Shown piece by piece: positions 46,678-56,832 of a stretch of DNA of 64,000 bases. How positions within the stretch are numbered: the first letter of the stretch is position 1; every line of letters begins with the position of its first letter. Below the pieces are notes generated by a model. That model searched no databases. It had not been told where the DNA came from and was given only the letters and a program-made list of their open reading frames with translations. Source of the DNA: Kalymmatonema hyalinum WJT4-NPBG1 (GTDB taxonomy: Bacteria > Cyanobacteriota > Cyanobacteriia > Cyanobacteriales > Nostocaceae). The position numbers were made by a program, and so were the translations under genes. The stretch is taken from positions 1 through 64,000 of the forward strand of contig JAHHIB010000005.1 of the NCBI GenBank assembly GCA_019359075.1, in the 5' to 3' direction.

Positions 46678-46820
46678 ATTAAGTGCAAGTTTATAGAGAA
46701 TTGGTATTCTGAGATCTTGCACCTGTTGCAACAGTGAGGAGGCGAAGCCTCCAAACCCTCGTTACCAGGTTCAACCTGGTAACGATATATTAGAGCCTCT
46801 GGCTCTTGTTGGGTGCAAGC
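46678..46820. repeat. MITE ends: solo copy of the 114-bp family and an ATCTTGCACC element
   Basis: 46678-46708 repeats the right end of the MITE at 35510-35623. It is followed directly by ATCTTGCACC (46714-46723) and, at 46812, GGTGCAAGC, the ends seen on the MITE in the pyruvyltransferase gene. CGTTACCAGGTTCAACCTGG near 46760 is an inner hairpin. The 46536-46909 gap otherwise holds nothing supported. Confidence 0.5.
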
Positions 46821-46909
46821 AGTGATGTTTGGAATCCCACCCCTCCACTTGCGTGCTTCGGGGTGGGAGGATGTCAATATAATAACTAGTTGAGATTGGG
46901 TATATTTTT

Positions 46910-48133
46910 ATGACCCGTCCGATTCAATTCAACAATCATCCTTTTCGATTTCTCCTTTATTTGGAGTGGATATTGCTAGCGTCTGCCGCTTTGACAGCAG
47001 CGCTACCGTCTCACTCGTACCGATTTCAGACTAAGTTTCCCGAACTGACAATTTGTAGTCTGACGCTGTTTGGTTTAATGGGCTTAAGATTGCCCACTCG
47101 TAACCATATAACTAAAATATTTTACACTGCTGCCGAAATATTCTTAATTTTAATAACTGGCTTTTTTGGAGGAAGAACTGCTCGGCTTTTTCCCTTTCTT
47201 TACGTCATTCTAGTGACTCGTAGTTGCTTAATTTTTCAGTTACCAGGTCGCTTGGTAGTGACAGCTTTATCATTTATTTTATTTTTGATAACATTTAGAA
47301 AGCGGTTTGCACGCATAGCATTATCACCTGCATCACAAGAGCGTTTTTTGTTTTTTACTTTAAGCTTTGTACTGGTATTCGGATTAGCTTTATTGTTTGT
47401 TTTACTGTTGATGAATGCAGTTATATCTGAGCGACAAAGTAGAGAAAAACTAGCAATTGCTAATGAAAAACTGCGTCAATATGCTCTGCAAATTGAAAAT
47501 CAAGCCACTCTTGAAGAACGCAACCGTATTGCTCGTGAAATACACGATTCATTAGGACACTCTCTGACAGCTTTAAATTTGCAATTAGAAACTGGTTTGA
47601 AGCTTTGGCAATCTAATCCAATAAAAGCGCAAGCTTTCTTGGCAAAGGCAAAAGAGTTAGGTTCTAAGGCGCTACAAGATGTGCGTGAGTCAGTTTCTAC
47701 TATGCGTTCTCATCCTTTGCAAGAGCAATCTTTAGAACAGGCGATCGCCTCACTTGCAGAAAATGTTCAGCGTTCAACTGGTGTCGCACCAATTTGTCAA
47801 ATTCACTTATCTTACGTCCCAGTTGAAATTAGCACTGCTATCTACCGCATCGTCCAAGAATCATTTACAAATATCTGTAAGTATGCCCAAGCCACAGAAA
47901 TTAAACTAGAAATAACCACAACTAAAAACAGTTTGCAGTTGACGATTTCGGACAATGGTATCGGGTTTGATTTAACGCAAAATACCACAGGTTTTGGACT
48001 TCAAAGTATGCGCGATCGCACTTTAGCACTAGGAGGCTATTTTAATATTAACAGCGCTCCTGGTTCCGGTTGCAAAATTACAGCTACGATTCCTCTTTAT
48101 AGGTCTTTACTAACTCCTTTCGGAGACTCATGA
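46910..48133 (+). CDS. sensor histidine kinase, NarL/DesK type
   Basis: The 407-residue kinase has about five to six membrane segments in residues 15-170 without a large periplasmic domain, a short coiled coil, the HisKA_3 phosphoacceptor His212 in [20 protein letters not shown] and an HATPase domain with DNGIGFD and [10 protein letters not shown]. The multi-helix sensor resembles DesK-type kinases that sense membrane state. The stop overlaps the regulator's ATG (ATGA). Confidence 0.88.
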   Translation: MTRPIQFNNHPFRFLLYLEWILLASAALTAALPSHSYRFQTKFPELTICSLTLFGLMGLRLPTRNHITKIFYTAAEIFLILITGFFGGRTARLFPFLYVILVTRSCLIFQLPGRLVVTALSFILFLITFRKRFARIALSPASQERFLFFTLSFVLVFGLALLFVLLLMNAVISERQSREKLAIANEKLRQYALQIENQATLEERNRIAREIHDSLGHSLTALNLQLETGLKLWQSNPIKAQAFLAKAKELGSKALQDVRESVSTMRSHPLQEQSLEQAIASLAENVQRSTGVAPICQIHLSYVPVEISTAIYRIVQESFTNICKYAQATEIKLEITTTKNSLQLTISDNGIGFDLTQNTTGFGLQSMRDRTLALGGYFNINSAPGSGCKITATIPLYRSLLTPFGDS

Positions 48134-48786
48134 ATAACAGGATTAAAGTCTTACTTGTAGATGACCAGAGTTTAATTCGTCAAGGATTAAAAGCTTTATT
48201 GGAATTAGAACCGGATTTAGAAGTAGTGGGAGACGCGGAAAATGGGGAAATTGCAATTCATTTGATTGAAGAATTGTCCCCAGATGTGGTACTAATGGAT
48301 ATAAGAATGCCTATTATGGATGGTGTAGCAGCCACTTGGGAAATTCAAAAGCGTTTTCCCGGAATTAAAGTTTTAGTGCTGACAACTTTTGATGATGATG
48401 AATATGTGAAAGCGGCGTTACAAAATGGAGCAATGGGTTATTTGCTCAAAGATACACCTTCAGAAGAGTTAGCTGTTGCTATTCGTGCTGTCTACAAAGG
48501 ATACACTCAATTAGGACCAGGAATAGTTAAAAAACTTTTAACTCAATTTTCTAGCGTAACGCCTCCGCCACCTAGCTTAGCTGAACTCACTCCTAGAGAA
48601 AAAGAAGTTTTGCGGTTAATTGCTACGGGTGCTAGTAACCGAGAAATTGCACAGCAACTTTATATTTCTGAGGGGACAGTGAAGAACCATGTCACGAATA
48701 TTTTGGATCGTTTAGATTTGCGCGATCGCACCCAAGCTGCAATTTTTGCTAATTCTTTTTTGCCCTATTTAAATGACCCTACTTAA
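48130..48786 (+). CDS. NarL/LuxR-family response regulator
   Basis: The 218-residue protein has a receiver domain ([15 protein letters not shown], phosphoacceptor Asp57 in [13 protein letters not shown], Lys in LLKDTP) and a LuxR-type HTH ([34 protein letters not shown]). It is translationally coupled to the kinase and would be its partner. Targets are not evident. Confidence 0.93.
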   Translation: MNNRIKVLLVDDQSLIRQGLKALLELEPDLEVVGDAENGEIAIHLIEELSPDVVLMDIRMPIMDGVAATWEIQKRFPGIKVLVLTTFDDDEYVKAALQNGAMGYLLKDTPSEELAVAIRAVYKGYTQLGPGIVKKLLTQFSSVTPPPPSLAELTPREKEVLRLIATGASNREIAQQLYISEGTVKNHVTNILDRLDLRDRTQAAIFANSFLPYLNDPT

Positions 48787-48797
48787 AATCTGATAAG

Positions 48798-49223
48798 CTA
48801 CTTAAATAATTTTAGACACTCTTGTCTTAAAACGCCTCTTTGCACCTTGATTTTTCTAAAGCTTTTAGCAATAATCTCTTCGCATGATATGTTGATTTGA
48901 GATTGATTAACCGAAACTAAATCTTCAATAGAAGCACCGTATATAATTTCTGATATACCCGTCCAAACGCAAGCAGTTGCACACATCGGACAAGGTTCAC
49001 CAGTGGTATATATGGTATAACCTTCTAAAGAAGGGTTTTGAAGTTGAGCGGTTAAATTGCGGATGACATTAATCTCCGCATGGGCAGAAGGGTCGCTGTC
49101 TCGCTTCACAGTATTATGAGCTAGGGCAACCACTTGGTTATCTTTGACGATCACAGCACCGTAAGGCGCATCTCCTTTCTTGGCTTCTTCCAGGGCCAGA
49201 CGCATAAAATCTTCTGAGTTCAT
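48798..49223 (-). CDS. nucleoside deaminase (guanine deaminase/TadA-like)
   Basis: The 141-residue enzyme has the zinc-binding deaminase motifs HAEINVIRN (His ligand, catalytic Glu) and EPCPMCATACVWTGI (PCxxC ligands). The C-terminal region (SEIIYGASIEDL...LFK) is closer to guanine deaminase-type (GuaD) enzymes than to tRNA deaminases, which are longer and more basic. It is convergent with the regulator upstream. Confidence 0.82.
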   Translation of the reverse strand: MNSEDFMRLALEEAKKGDAPYGAVIVKDNQVVALAHNTVKRDSDPSAHAEINVIRNLTAQLQNPSLEGYTIYTTGEPCPMCATACVWTGISEIIYGASIEDLVSVNQSQINISCEEIIAKSFRKIKVQRGVLRQECLKLFK

Positions 49224-49393
49224 ATAAGCTTAAGAGTAGAAAATTCTTAGTATTAAAAATATACCACATTCAATTTTATTGCCTTCAACAGTGCTAAATC
49301 ATAAACCTTGAGGTAAAAATAAGAAATGACATACTCAGCACTTGGTACTCAGGACTATTTTGCTGAATTTGTTAGACGTAGCTTCTGTGAATT

Positions 49394-50188
49394 ATGTTAC
49401 TTACCAGAGAAAAAACAGCATTTTACTTGCAAGATCTAGAGACACCAGTAGGTAAATCTGTAAATTTAACCATTGGTGGTCTGGTTTTACTATCTTCAGT
49501 AAGTTTTGTAGCACAAACTTATAATATTCCTAACAATGTACGGCTATTTTTAGATGCGATAGATAAGGCAATTTTGTTAATTTTTGCAGCAGAGTACTTA
49601 CTACGGCTGTGGAGTGAAGAACATAAAATTAAGTATTTCTTTAGTTTCTATTCAATCATTGACTTAATGGCAATTTTGCCATTTTTCTTGGGTGCAGATG
49701 CTATCAGTTTTATCCGACTGCTGCGATGGTTCCGAATTTTACGGTTAATCAGGTTTATAGATAAGAAATTTTTATTTGGTATTAGTACAGAAGATAGTTT
49801 GATGTCTGTACGGATATTGTTTACTTTATTTGCAATTATTTTTGTATACTCTGGTTTGATTTATCAAGTAGAGCATCCGGTTAACGCAGAAAATTTTGCA
49901 ACTTTTTTGGATGCTTTTTATTTTTCCATAGTAACGATGACAACTGTGGGTTTTGGCGATGTCACTCCAGTTTCTGGAATAGGTCGCCTGCTAACAGTGT
50001 TGATGATTTTAACAGGTATTGCCCTCATTCCTTGGCAAGTAGGTGATTTGATCAAGCGATTAGTCAAAACGGCTAATCAGGTGGAAACCGTTTGTTCTGA
50101 ATGCGGTTTGTCTTTCCACGATGCAGATGCTATATTCTGCAAGAATTGTGGAACGAAGTTGAGAAAAGATTCACTAAAAAAGAACTGA
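49394..50188 (+). CDS. voltage-gated-type potassium channel with C-terminal zinc ribbon
   Basis: The 264-residue protein has six membrane segments (S1-S6), an S4-like helix with spaced arginines (FIRLLRWFRILRLIRFID), and the selectivity filter TMTTVGFGD between S5 and S6. The C-terminus lacks an RCK domain; instead it has CSECGLSFHDADAIFCKNCG, a zinc-ribbon with two CxxC pairs. It would conduct K+ across the membrane. The cytoplasmic zinc ribbon may mediate assembly or sensing. Confidence 0.88.
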   Translation: MLLTREKTAFYLQDLETPVGKSVNLTIGGLVLLSSVSFVAQTYNIPNNVRLFLDAIDKAILLIFAAEYLLRLWSEEHKIKYFFSFYSIIDLMAILPFFLGADAISFIRLLRWFRILRLIRFIDKKFLFGISTEDSLMSVRILFTLFAIIFVYSGLIYQVEHPVNAENFATFLDAFYFSIVTMTTVGFGDVTPVSGIGRLLTVLMILTGIALIPWQVGDLIKRLVKTANQVETVCSECGLSFHDADAIFCKNCGTKLRKDSLKKN

Positions 50189-50752
50189 GAAATCAGAACT
50201 CAGAAGGTTTTTTGCTTGCGTATTGAGATTGTGATCTACAAGCTGGCAAACAATTGGGTGTAAGGGATTTCCAACAAATAAATTATCCCCTAACAGTGGG
50301 GTGGGCATCCCGGTTCCCCCAGTTAATAGGACGGGTGCCAATCCCATCCCACAAGAAAAAATTGCATATTCTTTAATTTGGAAGTTCCTAATCAGCTTCT
50401 CTAATAAAAATAAGCGGCTATTTGCTAGTTAAGAGTGCGGCTGGAGAAGTTTCGTTAAGTAATATATTATACTATATAGTCGGATGCATCAAAAATTTTT
50501 ACATTTGGAGAGCAATAAATTTTCATTTTTTATAACTTAAGGTAGATGTTAAAATTAGTTTGATATTGTGAAGGTCGTTTTGCTGTCTTACAAGTGTGAT
50601 TTCGGCAGTTTGCATCTGCCATTTTTATCAGCACCGTCAAGTGACTTGTCAAGATTTTTCGCTCTCTATGAGTGCGCCCCAGTTGATGGGTGTGTTAGGG
50701 GTACTCATGCTTTACTTCTGATTTCACAAGTATCCAGTTTGAGGTTAAATAG
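50189..50752. other. intergenic region with nothing firmly recognised
   Basis: It includes GGGATTTCCAACAAATAAAT near 50268, a dispersed cyanobacterial motif, and an AT-rich stretch (50450-50540) that could hold the promoter of the receptor gene. The open frame 50568-50771 has a composition unlike a gene and is not supported. Confidence 0.4.
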
Positions 50753-53458
50753 ATGCTCCTGGCAGATGTGACGATGAGCCGCACTTACGATCCACGCCTT
50801 GTGGCGCTTTCGATTGTGATAGCTGTCTTTGCTTCGTACACCGGTGTTGATTTGGCTGGGCGGGTAACGGCAGCTCAGGCACCGGCTAGACGTGTATGGT
50901 TAATTGGCGGTGCGATTGTTATGGGAATCGGTATCTGGTCAATGCACTTTGTTGGCATGCTCGCCTACAGATTACCGATACCGATGAGCTATGACGTGTT
51001 GATTGTGCTGCTGTCGATATTACCTGCTATTGTTGCCTCGCTTGGCGCACTTTTCCTTGCCAGTCGCCAGATCTTAAGTAAGCGACGATTGCTGATTGGC
51101 GGAGTGCTGATGGGCATTGGCATTGCGTCGATGCACTACGTTGGTATGTCAGCAATACGGATGGAAGCAGCTACTCGGTATCAACCTGTGCTGTTTCTAC
51201 TTTCTATAGTCATCGCTATTAGTGCGTCGATAGTAGCGCTGTGGATTGCCTTTCAACTGCGTTTGCAGATTGGTAAAGGCAGTATAGGACCCAAGATTTT
51301 GAGTGCGTTCGTGATGGCAGCTGGAATTTCCAGTATGGACTACACAGCGATGGCAGCTGCCTCTTTCACACCAACCAAGGTGAGGAGTGCAGGCACAGCA
51401 GCCCAGGAAATGCAACCTGCTTCCTTCACTTGGCTGGCTATAGGCATCGCCATTGCTACACTTATTATCTTGAGTTGCACGCTGCTCACTGCCTTCATGA
51501 ATCGACGAATGGCTACTCAAGCAATGCTCCTCAAACAGCAACAAGCAGAAGCTAAGCGATCGCAACTTTTTACAGAAGTGACCCTGCGTATTCGGCGTTC
51601 TCTCAAGTTGGAAGATGTCCTTAACACAGCTGTTAGTGAGATCAGCAAAGCACTGGATATAGACCGCGTTATCATCTATCGCTTCAATCCTGATTGGAGT
51701 GGCACCATTATCGCCGAGTCAGTAGCACAGGGTTGGATGAAAACCTTAGGGAAAACAGTTCATGATCCGTTTCGCGAAGATTACATCGAAATGTACAAAA
51801 ATGGTCGAGTCCAGGCTACAAATAACATTTACGAGGCGAATTTTACAGACTGTCATCGGCAGATTCTTGAAGACTTTCAAATTAAGGCGAATGTGGTAGC
51901 ACCTATTTTAGGTGATAACCAGCTTTTGGGCTTATTGTGCGCTCACCAATGTTCTGGATCTAGGATTTGGCAGAAGGCAGAAATTGATTTATTCGGGCAA
52001 TTAGCCATTCAAGTGAGCATTGCTCTAGAACAAGCAAATCTTTTGCATGAACTCAGCGCCGCACAGGAAGTGCTGCGGGTGCGTGATGGTGCGATCGCCG
52101 CTGCTAGCAATGCCATTGTCATTACAGACCCGCGTCAGCCAAACAATCCTATCATCTTTTGCAATGCCGCATTTGAAACCATCACTGGCTATTTACCAGA
52201 AGAAGTGCTGGGGCGTAACTGCCGATTTCTGCAAGGACCTGACACCGACGCAGATACTATTGAGGAAATACGCACAGCAGTACAACAGGAGCGTGAATGT
52301 CAAGTTGTGATCAAGAATTACCGCAAGGACGGTACCGCGTTCTGGTCTGAATTAAGCATTTCTCCAGTGCGAGACGTAACTGGGAATGTGATAAATTTTG
52401 TCGGCGTGCAATCGGACATTACCTCACGCAAGCAGGCGGAAGAGGAATTGAAGCGTAGTAAAGAAACTCTCCAACATCAACTTGTAGAACTTATTAGCGA
52501 TGTTCAAGAGGTAGCCAAAGGTGACCTGACAGCTCGGGCTGAAATTACAACCGGTCAAATCGGGATAGTCGCTGACTTTTTGAATGTGATCATCGAAAGC
52601 TTGCGGCAAATAGTTATTCAAGTGAAACAAGCTGCCCAACAGGTCAATGTTTCTGTGGGGGAAAACTCTCATGCTATCAATCAATTAGCAGATGAAGCAC
52701 TCAATCAGGCTGAAGAAATTACCCGCACCATTGATTCAGTCGATCAAATGACTCTCTCTATTCAAGAAGTAGCCAATAGTGCGCATCAAACAGCAGAAGT
52801 TGCTCGCGCATCTGCAAGTACTGCCTTGGCTGCAGGTGAAGTCATAGAGCTTACTGTTTCTAGCATCTTAAATTTACAACAGACAATTACTGAAACAGCC
52901 GAAAAGATAAAACGTTTCGGTGAATCATCCCAAGAAATTTCTAAAGTTGTCACCTTGATTAACCAAATCGGATTGCAAACCAATTTATTATCTATCAATG
53001 CCAGTATTGAAGCCTCCCGCGCTGGTGAAGAAAATCAAGGCTTTATTGTCGTGGCTCAAGAAGTCGGTCGCTTAGCAGCCGAATCAGCCCAAGCGACCAA
53101 AGAAATTGAACACATAGTACAAAATATCCACTTAGAAACTAACGCAGTCGTCCAGGCGATAGAACAGGGAACGACTCAGGTCGTGGAAAGCACTTACTTA
53201 GTCAAAGACGTTAAGCAAAGCATGGAGCGAATTGTAGAAGTGTCTCGTCAAATCGACGAGTTGCTGGAGTCGATTTCTCTGACAACAGTGTCTCAAGCTC
53301 AAACTTCTCAAGCTGTCTCTCTTTTAATGAAGGAAATTACCAAAGCATCGGTTCGCACTGCTGATTCGTCTCGCGTTGTGTCTACGTCTTTACAACAAAC
53401 TGTAGAAGTGGCGCAGCAATTACAAGCATCAGTTAGTGTGTTTAAAACTGAAGTTTGA
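50753..53458 (+). CDS. MHYT-GAF-LOV-MCP receptor (putative photo/chemotaxis transducer)
   Basis: The 901-residue protein has an N-terminal MHYT sensor (about 15-250) with two canonical motifs, SMHFVGM and SMHYVGM, and a third degenerate one, SMDYTAM; these are proposed to bind copper and sense gases. Next come a GAF domain (about 275-430) with a Cys-His pair at 367-368 (ANFTDCHRQILEDFQIKANV), the position used for bilin attachment in cyanobacteriochromes, and a LOV-type PAS (about 445-560) with GRNCRFLQG (Cys490) and NYRKDGTAFW. A HAMP-like segment (570-640) and an MCP signalling hairpin (tip near 740-760, QTNLLSINASIEASRAGEEN) follow. It would signal to CheA. No che genes are adjacent. Confidence 0.88.
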   Translation: MLLADVTMSRTYDPRLVALSIVIAVFASYTGVDLAGRVTAAQAPARRVWLIGGAIVMGIGIWSMHFVGMLAYRLPIPMSYDVLIVLLSILPAIVASLGALFLASRQILSKRRLLIGGVLMGIGIASMHYVGMSAIRMEAATRYQPVLFLLSIVIAISASIVALWIAFQLRLQIGKGSIGPKILSAFVMAAGISSMDYTAMAAASFTPTKVRSAGTAAQEMQPASFTWLAIGIAIATLIILSCTLLTAFMNRRMATQAMLLKQQQAEAKRSQLFTEVTLRIRRSLKLEDVLNTAVSEISKALDIDRVIIYRFNPDWSGTIIAESVAQGWMKTLGKTVHDPFREDYIEMYKNGRVQATNNIYEANFTDCHRQILEDFQIKANVVAPILGDNQLLGLLCAHQCSGSRIWQKAEIDLFGQLAIQVSIALEQANLLHELSAAQEVLRVRDGAIAAASNAIVITDPRQPNNPIIFCNAAFETITGYLPEEVLGRNCRFLQGPDTDADTIEEIRTAVQQERECQVVIKNYRKDGTAFWSELSISPVRDVTGNVINFVGVQSDITSRKQAEEELKRSKETLQHQLVELISDVQEVAKGDLTARAEITTGQIGIVADFLNVIIESLRQIVIQVKQAAQQVNVSVGENSHAINQLADEALNQAEEITRTIDSVDQMTLSIQEVANSAHQTAEVARASASTALAAGEVIELTVSSILNLQQTITETAEKIKRFGESSQEISKVVTLINQIGLQTNLLSINASIEASRAGEENQGFIVVAQEVGRLAAESAQATKEIEHIVQNIHLETNAVVQAIEQGTTQVVESTYLVKDVKQSMERIVEVSRQIDELLESISLTTVSQAQTSQAVSLLMKEITKASVRTADSSRVVSTSLQQTVEVAQQLQASVSVFKTEV

Positions 53459-53470
53459 CACTAATTAATA

Positions 53471-54010
53471 ATGAATACTATATTATTTGAAACTAATAGA
53501 ACCATGGTTCGTAAATGGACTCCAAGCGATATCTCCACTTATTATTTACTGAGATCAGATCCACTCATAACGAAATTTATTGGAGAACCGCTGAGAGACA
53601 AAAGACAAGCAGAGGAATTCCTCATTTCGAGAACAATTGCCGATTATTCAAAACATGGATATGGTCGATACGCTGTTGTCTTAAAGGCTTCTGGTGATGT
53701 TATTGGAAACACTGGTCCATTATATCTAAAAGACCTAGGTAGAAATGATTTAGCGATTTCCCTTCTTCCGCAATATTGGGGACTGGGCTACGGAACTGAG
53801 ATTCTTAAGGAATGCGTTCGATATGCATTTGAAAAATTGGCATTACCAGAATTAATCGGCTTGGTTGATCCGTTAAATGTTGCCTCATCAAAGCTTCTTA
53901 TAAAAATAGGCATGATTTATTCAGGGAAGATAACCTACCATAATGAGATATGTAATTTATATACTCTCAAAAAGCAAGATTGGTCTAACAAGATGATGCA
54001 CCTTGAGTAG
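53471..54010 (+). CDS. GNAT-family N-acetyltransferase
   Basis: The 179-residue protein has the RimJ/RimL pattern: ETNRTMVRKWTPSDISTYYL, GYGRYAVVLKASGDVIGNTG, the acetyl-CoA loop LLPQYWGLGYGTEILKECVR and NVASSKLLIKIGMIYSGK. The acceptor is unknown. It starts 12 bp after the receptor gene and may be co-transcribed with it. It is AT-richer than the GNAT at 10063 and not its close paralogue. Confidence 0.85.
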   Translation: MNTILFETNRTMVRKWTPSDISTYYLLRSDPLITKFIGEPLRDKRQAEEFLISRTIADYSKHGYGRYAVVLKASGDVIGNTGPLYLKDLGRNDLAISLLPQYWGLGYGTEILKECVRYAFEKLALPELIGLVDPLNVASSKLLIKIGMIYSGKITYHNEICNLYTLKKQDWSNKMMHLE

Positions 54011-54275
54011 TCGGTGGGGATGTAGCTGCAAATTTATCTGTGCGGAATATGGGATTTTCAAACGAGGCAGCAGGATGCAGAGCATCCAACTTCTTGTTCC
54101 CAGGCTGAGCCTGGGAACGAGTTACGGAGGCTCAGCCTCATTTTTTAAGAGCATCTTCAGGTCGAATTGGTATTGTAAACAATAACAACTTCTTTTCTTT
54201 CTTTGTGTTTTCACACCTCGCCTAGCTTCGGGGTCTATAGGAAGCTACCCTCTGGGCATCCTCGCGGTTCATTAA
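54011..54275. repeat. intergenic repeats between GNAT and tkt
   Basis: CCCAGGCTGAGCCTGGGAAC (about 54098-54117) and GGAGGCTCAGCCTC (about 54126-54139) are common cyanobacterial palindromes. No gene is supported here. Confidence 0.5.
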
Positions 54276-54306
54276 ACAAAAAAAGGTGGGCTTTATTGCC
54301 CACCTT
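54276..54306 (-). terminator. rho-independent terminator of tkt
   Basis: AAGGTGGGC (54283-54291) pairs with GCCCACCTT (54298-54306) with a 6-nt loop; on the minus strand the stem is followed by a run of T residues. It lies 29 bp after the tkt stop codon. Confidence 0.85.
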
Positions 54307-54334
54307 GAAAAGAAAGAGAATAGTCTGTTGCTAA

Positions 54335-56347
54335 TTAACCCAACAATTGTTTCGCCTTAGCTAACACATTATCAACACTGAAGCCAAACTTCTCCAGACA
54401 GACACCCCCTGGGGCTGAAGCACCAAAGCGATCGATGCTAACTGTATCGCCTTCAGTACCGACGTACTTGTGCCAGCCCAAACTAGAACCAGCTTCTACA
54501 GACAAACGCTTGGTGACGGCTTTAGGCAGAATAGATTCTTTATAAGCCGCATCTTGTGCTTCAAACAGTTCCCACGAGGGCAGTGAGACAACACGGACTT
54601 TCTTGCCTTCGCTGGTGAGTTTCTCGGCTGCGGTTACGCAGAGGCTCAATTCGGAACCAGTACCAATGAGGATCAGTTCCGGGGTACCCTCGCTGTCAAC
54701 CACTGTGTATCCACCCTTGGTCACACCCTCAATTGATGTACCTGCCAAGTTGGGGACATTTTGACGGGTGAACGCCAACAAGGTGGGAGCGTGTTGCTTT
54801 GCCTTCTCAATCGCCACTTTGTAAGCGCCAGAGGTTTCATTTCCGTCTGCGGGGCGAATCACTGTTAACTGAGGAATGGCTCGCAGGGAAGCGAGAGTTT
54901 CAATGGGTTGGTGCGTTGGACCATCTTCACCTTGTCCAATCGAGTCGTGAGTCATCACCCAAATCACGCCACCGTGGGACAGGGCAGATAAGCGGATGGC
55001 AGCACGCATGTAGTCTGTGAAGATCAGGAAGGTAGCGCCGTAGGGAATTAATCCAGAACGATGCAGCGACATGCCGTTACAGATTGCGCCCATACCGTGT
55101 TCCCGCACACCAAAGTGGATGTTACGGTTTTGGTAGTGTCCTTTCTGAAAGTCGCCGAAGCCCTTAATTTCAGTCAGGTTGGAGTGAGTTAAGTCAGCCG
55201 AACCACCAATTAACTCAGGTAAAACTGCTGCCAGTTTGTTGAGGCAGGTTTCCGAGTGTTTGCGGGTGGCGAGTGCTTTGTCTTCGGGAGTGTAGGTCGG
55301 TAGTACCTTATCCCAACCATCGGCGAGTTTACCGCTAATGTAACGTTCAAACTCAGCAGCCTCTTGGGCATACTTGCCTTTGTAGGTGTCAAAGGTTTTG
55401 TTCCATTCAGCTTCGTAGTTTGCGCCGCGCTCAATTGCTTTGCGCCAGTGCTTAAGAGCATCTTCTGGAACGACAAAAGGCTCGTGTTCCCAACCCAAGT
55501 TTTCCCGGGTGAGTTTAACTTCGTCGCCACCCAAGGCAGCACCATGAACACCAGCGGTGTTTGCTTTATTGGGCGAACCGTAACCAATGGTGGTTGTTAC
55601 CTTAATAAAAGAAGGCTTATCGGTGACGGATTTTGCCTCTTCAATTGCTTTGGCAATTCCTTCTAAATCGGTATTGCCATCTTGAACGTGCAGTACGTGC
55701 CAACCGTAAGCTTCAAAGCGCTTGGAAACATCTTCGGTGAATGCTATATCTGTAGAACCATCGATGGAGATGTGGTTGTCGTCGTACAGAGCGATGAGTT
55801 TGCCTAATCCCAGGTGTCCCGCGTAAGAACAAGCTTCACCAGAAACGCCTTCCATGTTGCAGCCATCACCTAAAATTACGTAGGTATAATGGTCAACAAT
55901 CTTGGCATCGGGTTTGTTGAACTTTGCAGCAAGGTGTGCTTCGGCGATCGCCAAACCAACTCCATTGGCAATTCCTTGTCCCAGTGGTCCGGTGGTAACT
56001 TCCACGCCAGCGGTCATGAAGTTTTCGGGGTGTCCGGGGGTTCTGGATTCCCACTGACGGAATTGCTTAATATCTTCAATGCTCACGCTGTCGAAGCCTG
56101 TCAGGTAAAGCAAGGCATAGTGCAACATTGAGCCGTGACCGGCAGATAGCACAAAGCGATCGCGGTTGAACCACTTGGGATTTTTGGGGTTATACCGCAA
56201 AAAGCGATCCCATAGCACAAAAGCCATTGGCGCTGCGCCCATAGGCAGCCCTGGGTGACCAGACTTTGCCTTTTCTACGGCATCAATTGCCAGAAAGCGG
56301 ATCGAGTTAATACAAACTTCTTCGAGGGTTTGGGTTGCAACAGCCAT
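54335..56347 (-). CDS. tkt: transketolase
   Basis: Transketolase moves two-carbon ketol units in the Calvin-Benson cycle and pentose phosphate pathway. The 670-residue protein has [20 protein letters not shown], the thiamine diphosphate motif ([20 protein letters not shown] with N), the pyrimidine domain ([48 protein letters not shown]) and a normal C-terminal domain. The start [20 protein letters not shown] at 56347 is chosen over the longer frame from 56380. The acpP-fabF-tkt order is usual in cyanobacteria. Confidence 0.97.
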   Translation of the reverse strand: MAVATQTLEEVCINSIRFLAIDAVEKAKSGHPGLPMGAAPMAFVLWDRFLRYNPKNPKWFNRDRFVLSAGHGSMLHYALLYLTGFDSVSIEDIKQFRQWESRTPGHPENFMTAGVEVTTGPLGQGIANGVGLAIAEAHLAAKFNKPDAKIVDHYTYVILGDGCNMEGVSGEACSYAGHLGLGKLIALYDDNHISIDGSTDIAFTEDVSKRFEAYGWHVLHVQDGNTDLEGIAKAIEEAKSVTDKPSFIKVTTTIGYGSPNKANTAGVHGAALGGDEVKLTRENLGWEHEPFVVPEDALKHWRKAIERGANYEAEWNKTFDTYKGKYAQEAAEFERYISGKLADGWDKVLPTYTPEDKALATRKHSETCLNKLAAVLPELIGGSADLTHSNLTEIKGFGDFQKGHYQNRNIHFGVREHGMGAICNGMSLHRSGLIPYGATFLIFTDYMRAAIRLSALSHGGVIWVMTHDSIGQGEDGPTHQPIETLASLRAIPQLTVIRPADGNETSGAYKVAIEKAKQHAPTLLAFTRQNVPNLAGTSIEGVTKGGYTVVDSEGTPELILIGTGSELSLCVTAAEKLTSEGKKVRVVSLPSWELFEAQDAAYKESILPKAVTKRLSVEAGSSLGWHKYVGTEGDTVSIDRFGASAPGGVCLEKFGFSVDNVLAKAKQLLG

Positions 56348-56380
56348 AATAAGAGATTGTTCTTTACGACGGGTTAGCAC

Positions 56381-56832
56381 TCTTTTCGTATCACTGCAGG
56401 GGAGGCAAAAAGCGAGGACACTGCGCCCTTAGTGGTTCTTAAGGACAGTTTCAAAAACGGTTTCCCTGTAGAAACTGTCCGGGTGTGGATTTTCCTTGCG
56501 AGTTTCCGGTGTGGATGTTCCTCCTGAAAAACTCACCTCCTTCCTACCGAACTGCTGAGTGGCGGGTTTTGCCAATCAGAGTTCTCATTCGCTTATTGCC
56601 GTGTTGCTTGAGATCCCCAATGCAGTATCCTCATCATCCCATTGGTACTTGTTGCCGGACAAGCGGCAGATTTTGGGATTTTTGTTATGGATTTTGGATT
56701 AATTTTATGAGGGAATCCCCCTGTTATCGGTATTGAATGAACTTAATTATCAAGCGAACAGCCCTACACCCGCTCTTCACGCCGTTGTTAACTACGCCTG
56801 ACGTCAGATACACGCATTTCAAATTTCCAACT
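56381..56832. other. intergenic region between tkt and fabF
   Basis: GGACAGTTTC (56443-56452) and GAAACTGTCC (56471-56480) form a 10-bp hairpin of unknown role. The rest (to 56832) includes no supportable frame; the plus-strand frame 56485-56736 has no recognisable domain. The tkt promoter probably lies in this gap. Confidence 0.35.

Noticed and set aside
50568-50771. Short plus-strand frame just before the MHYT receptor
   Set aside because: Composition is unlike a protein, it overlaps the receptor start, and nothing is conserved by eye.
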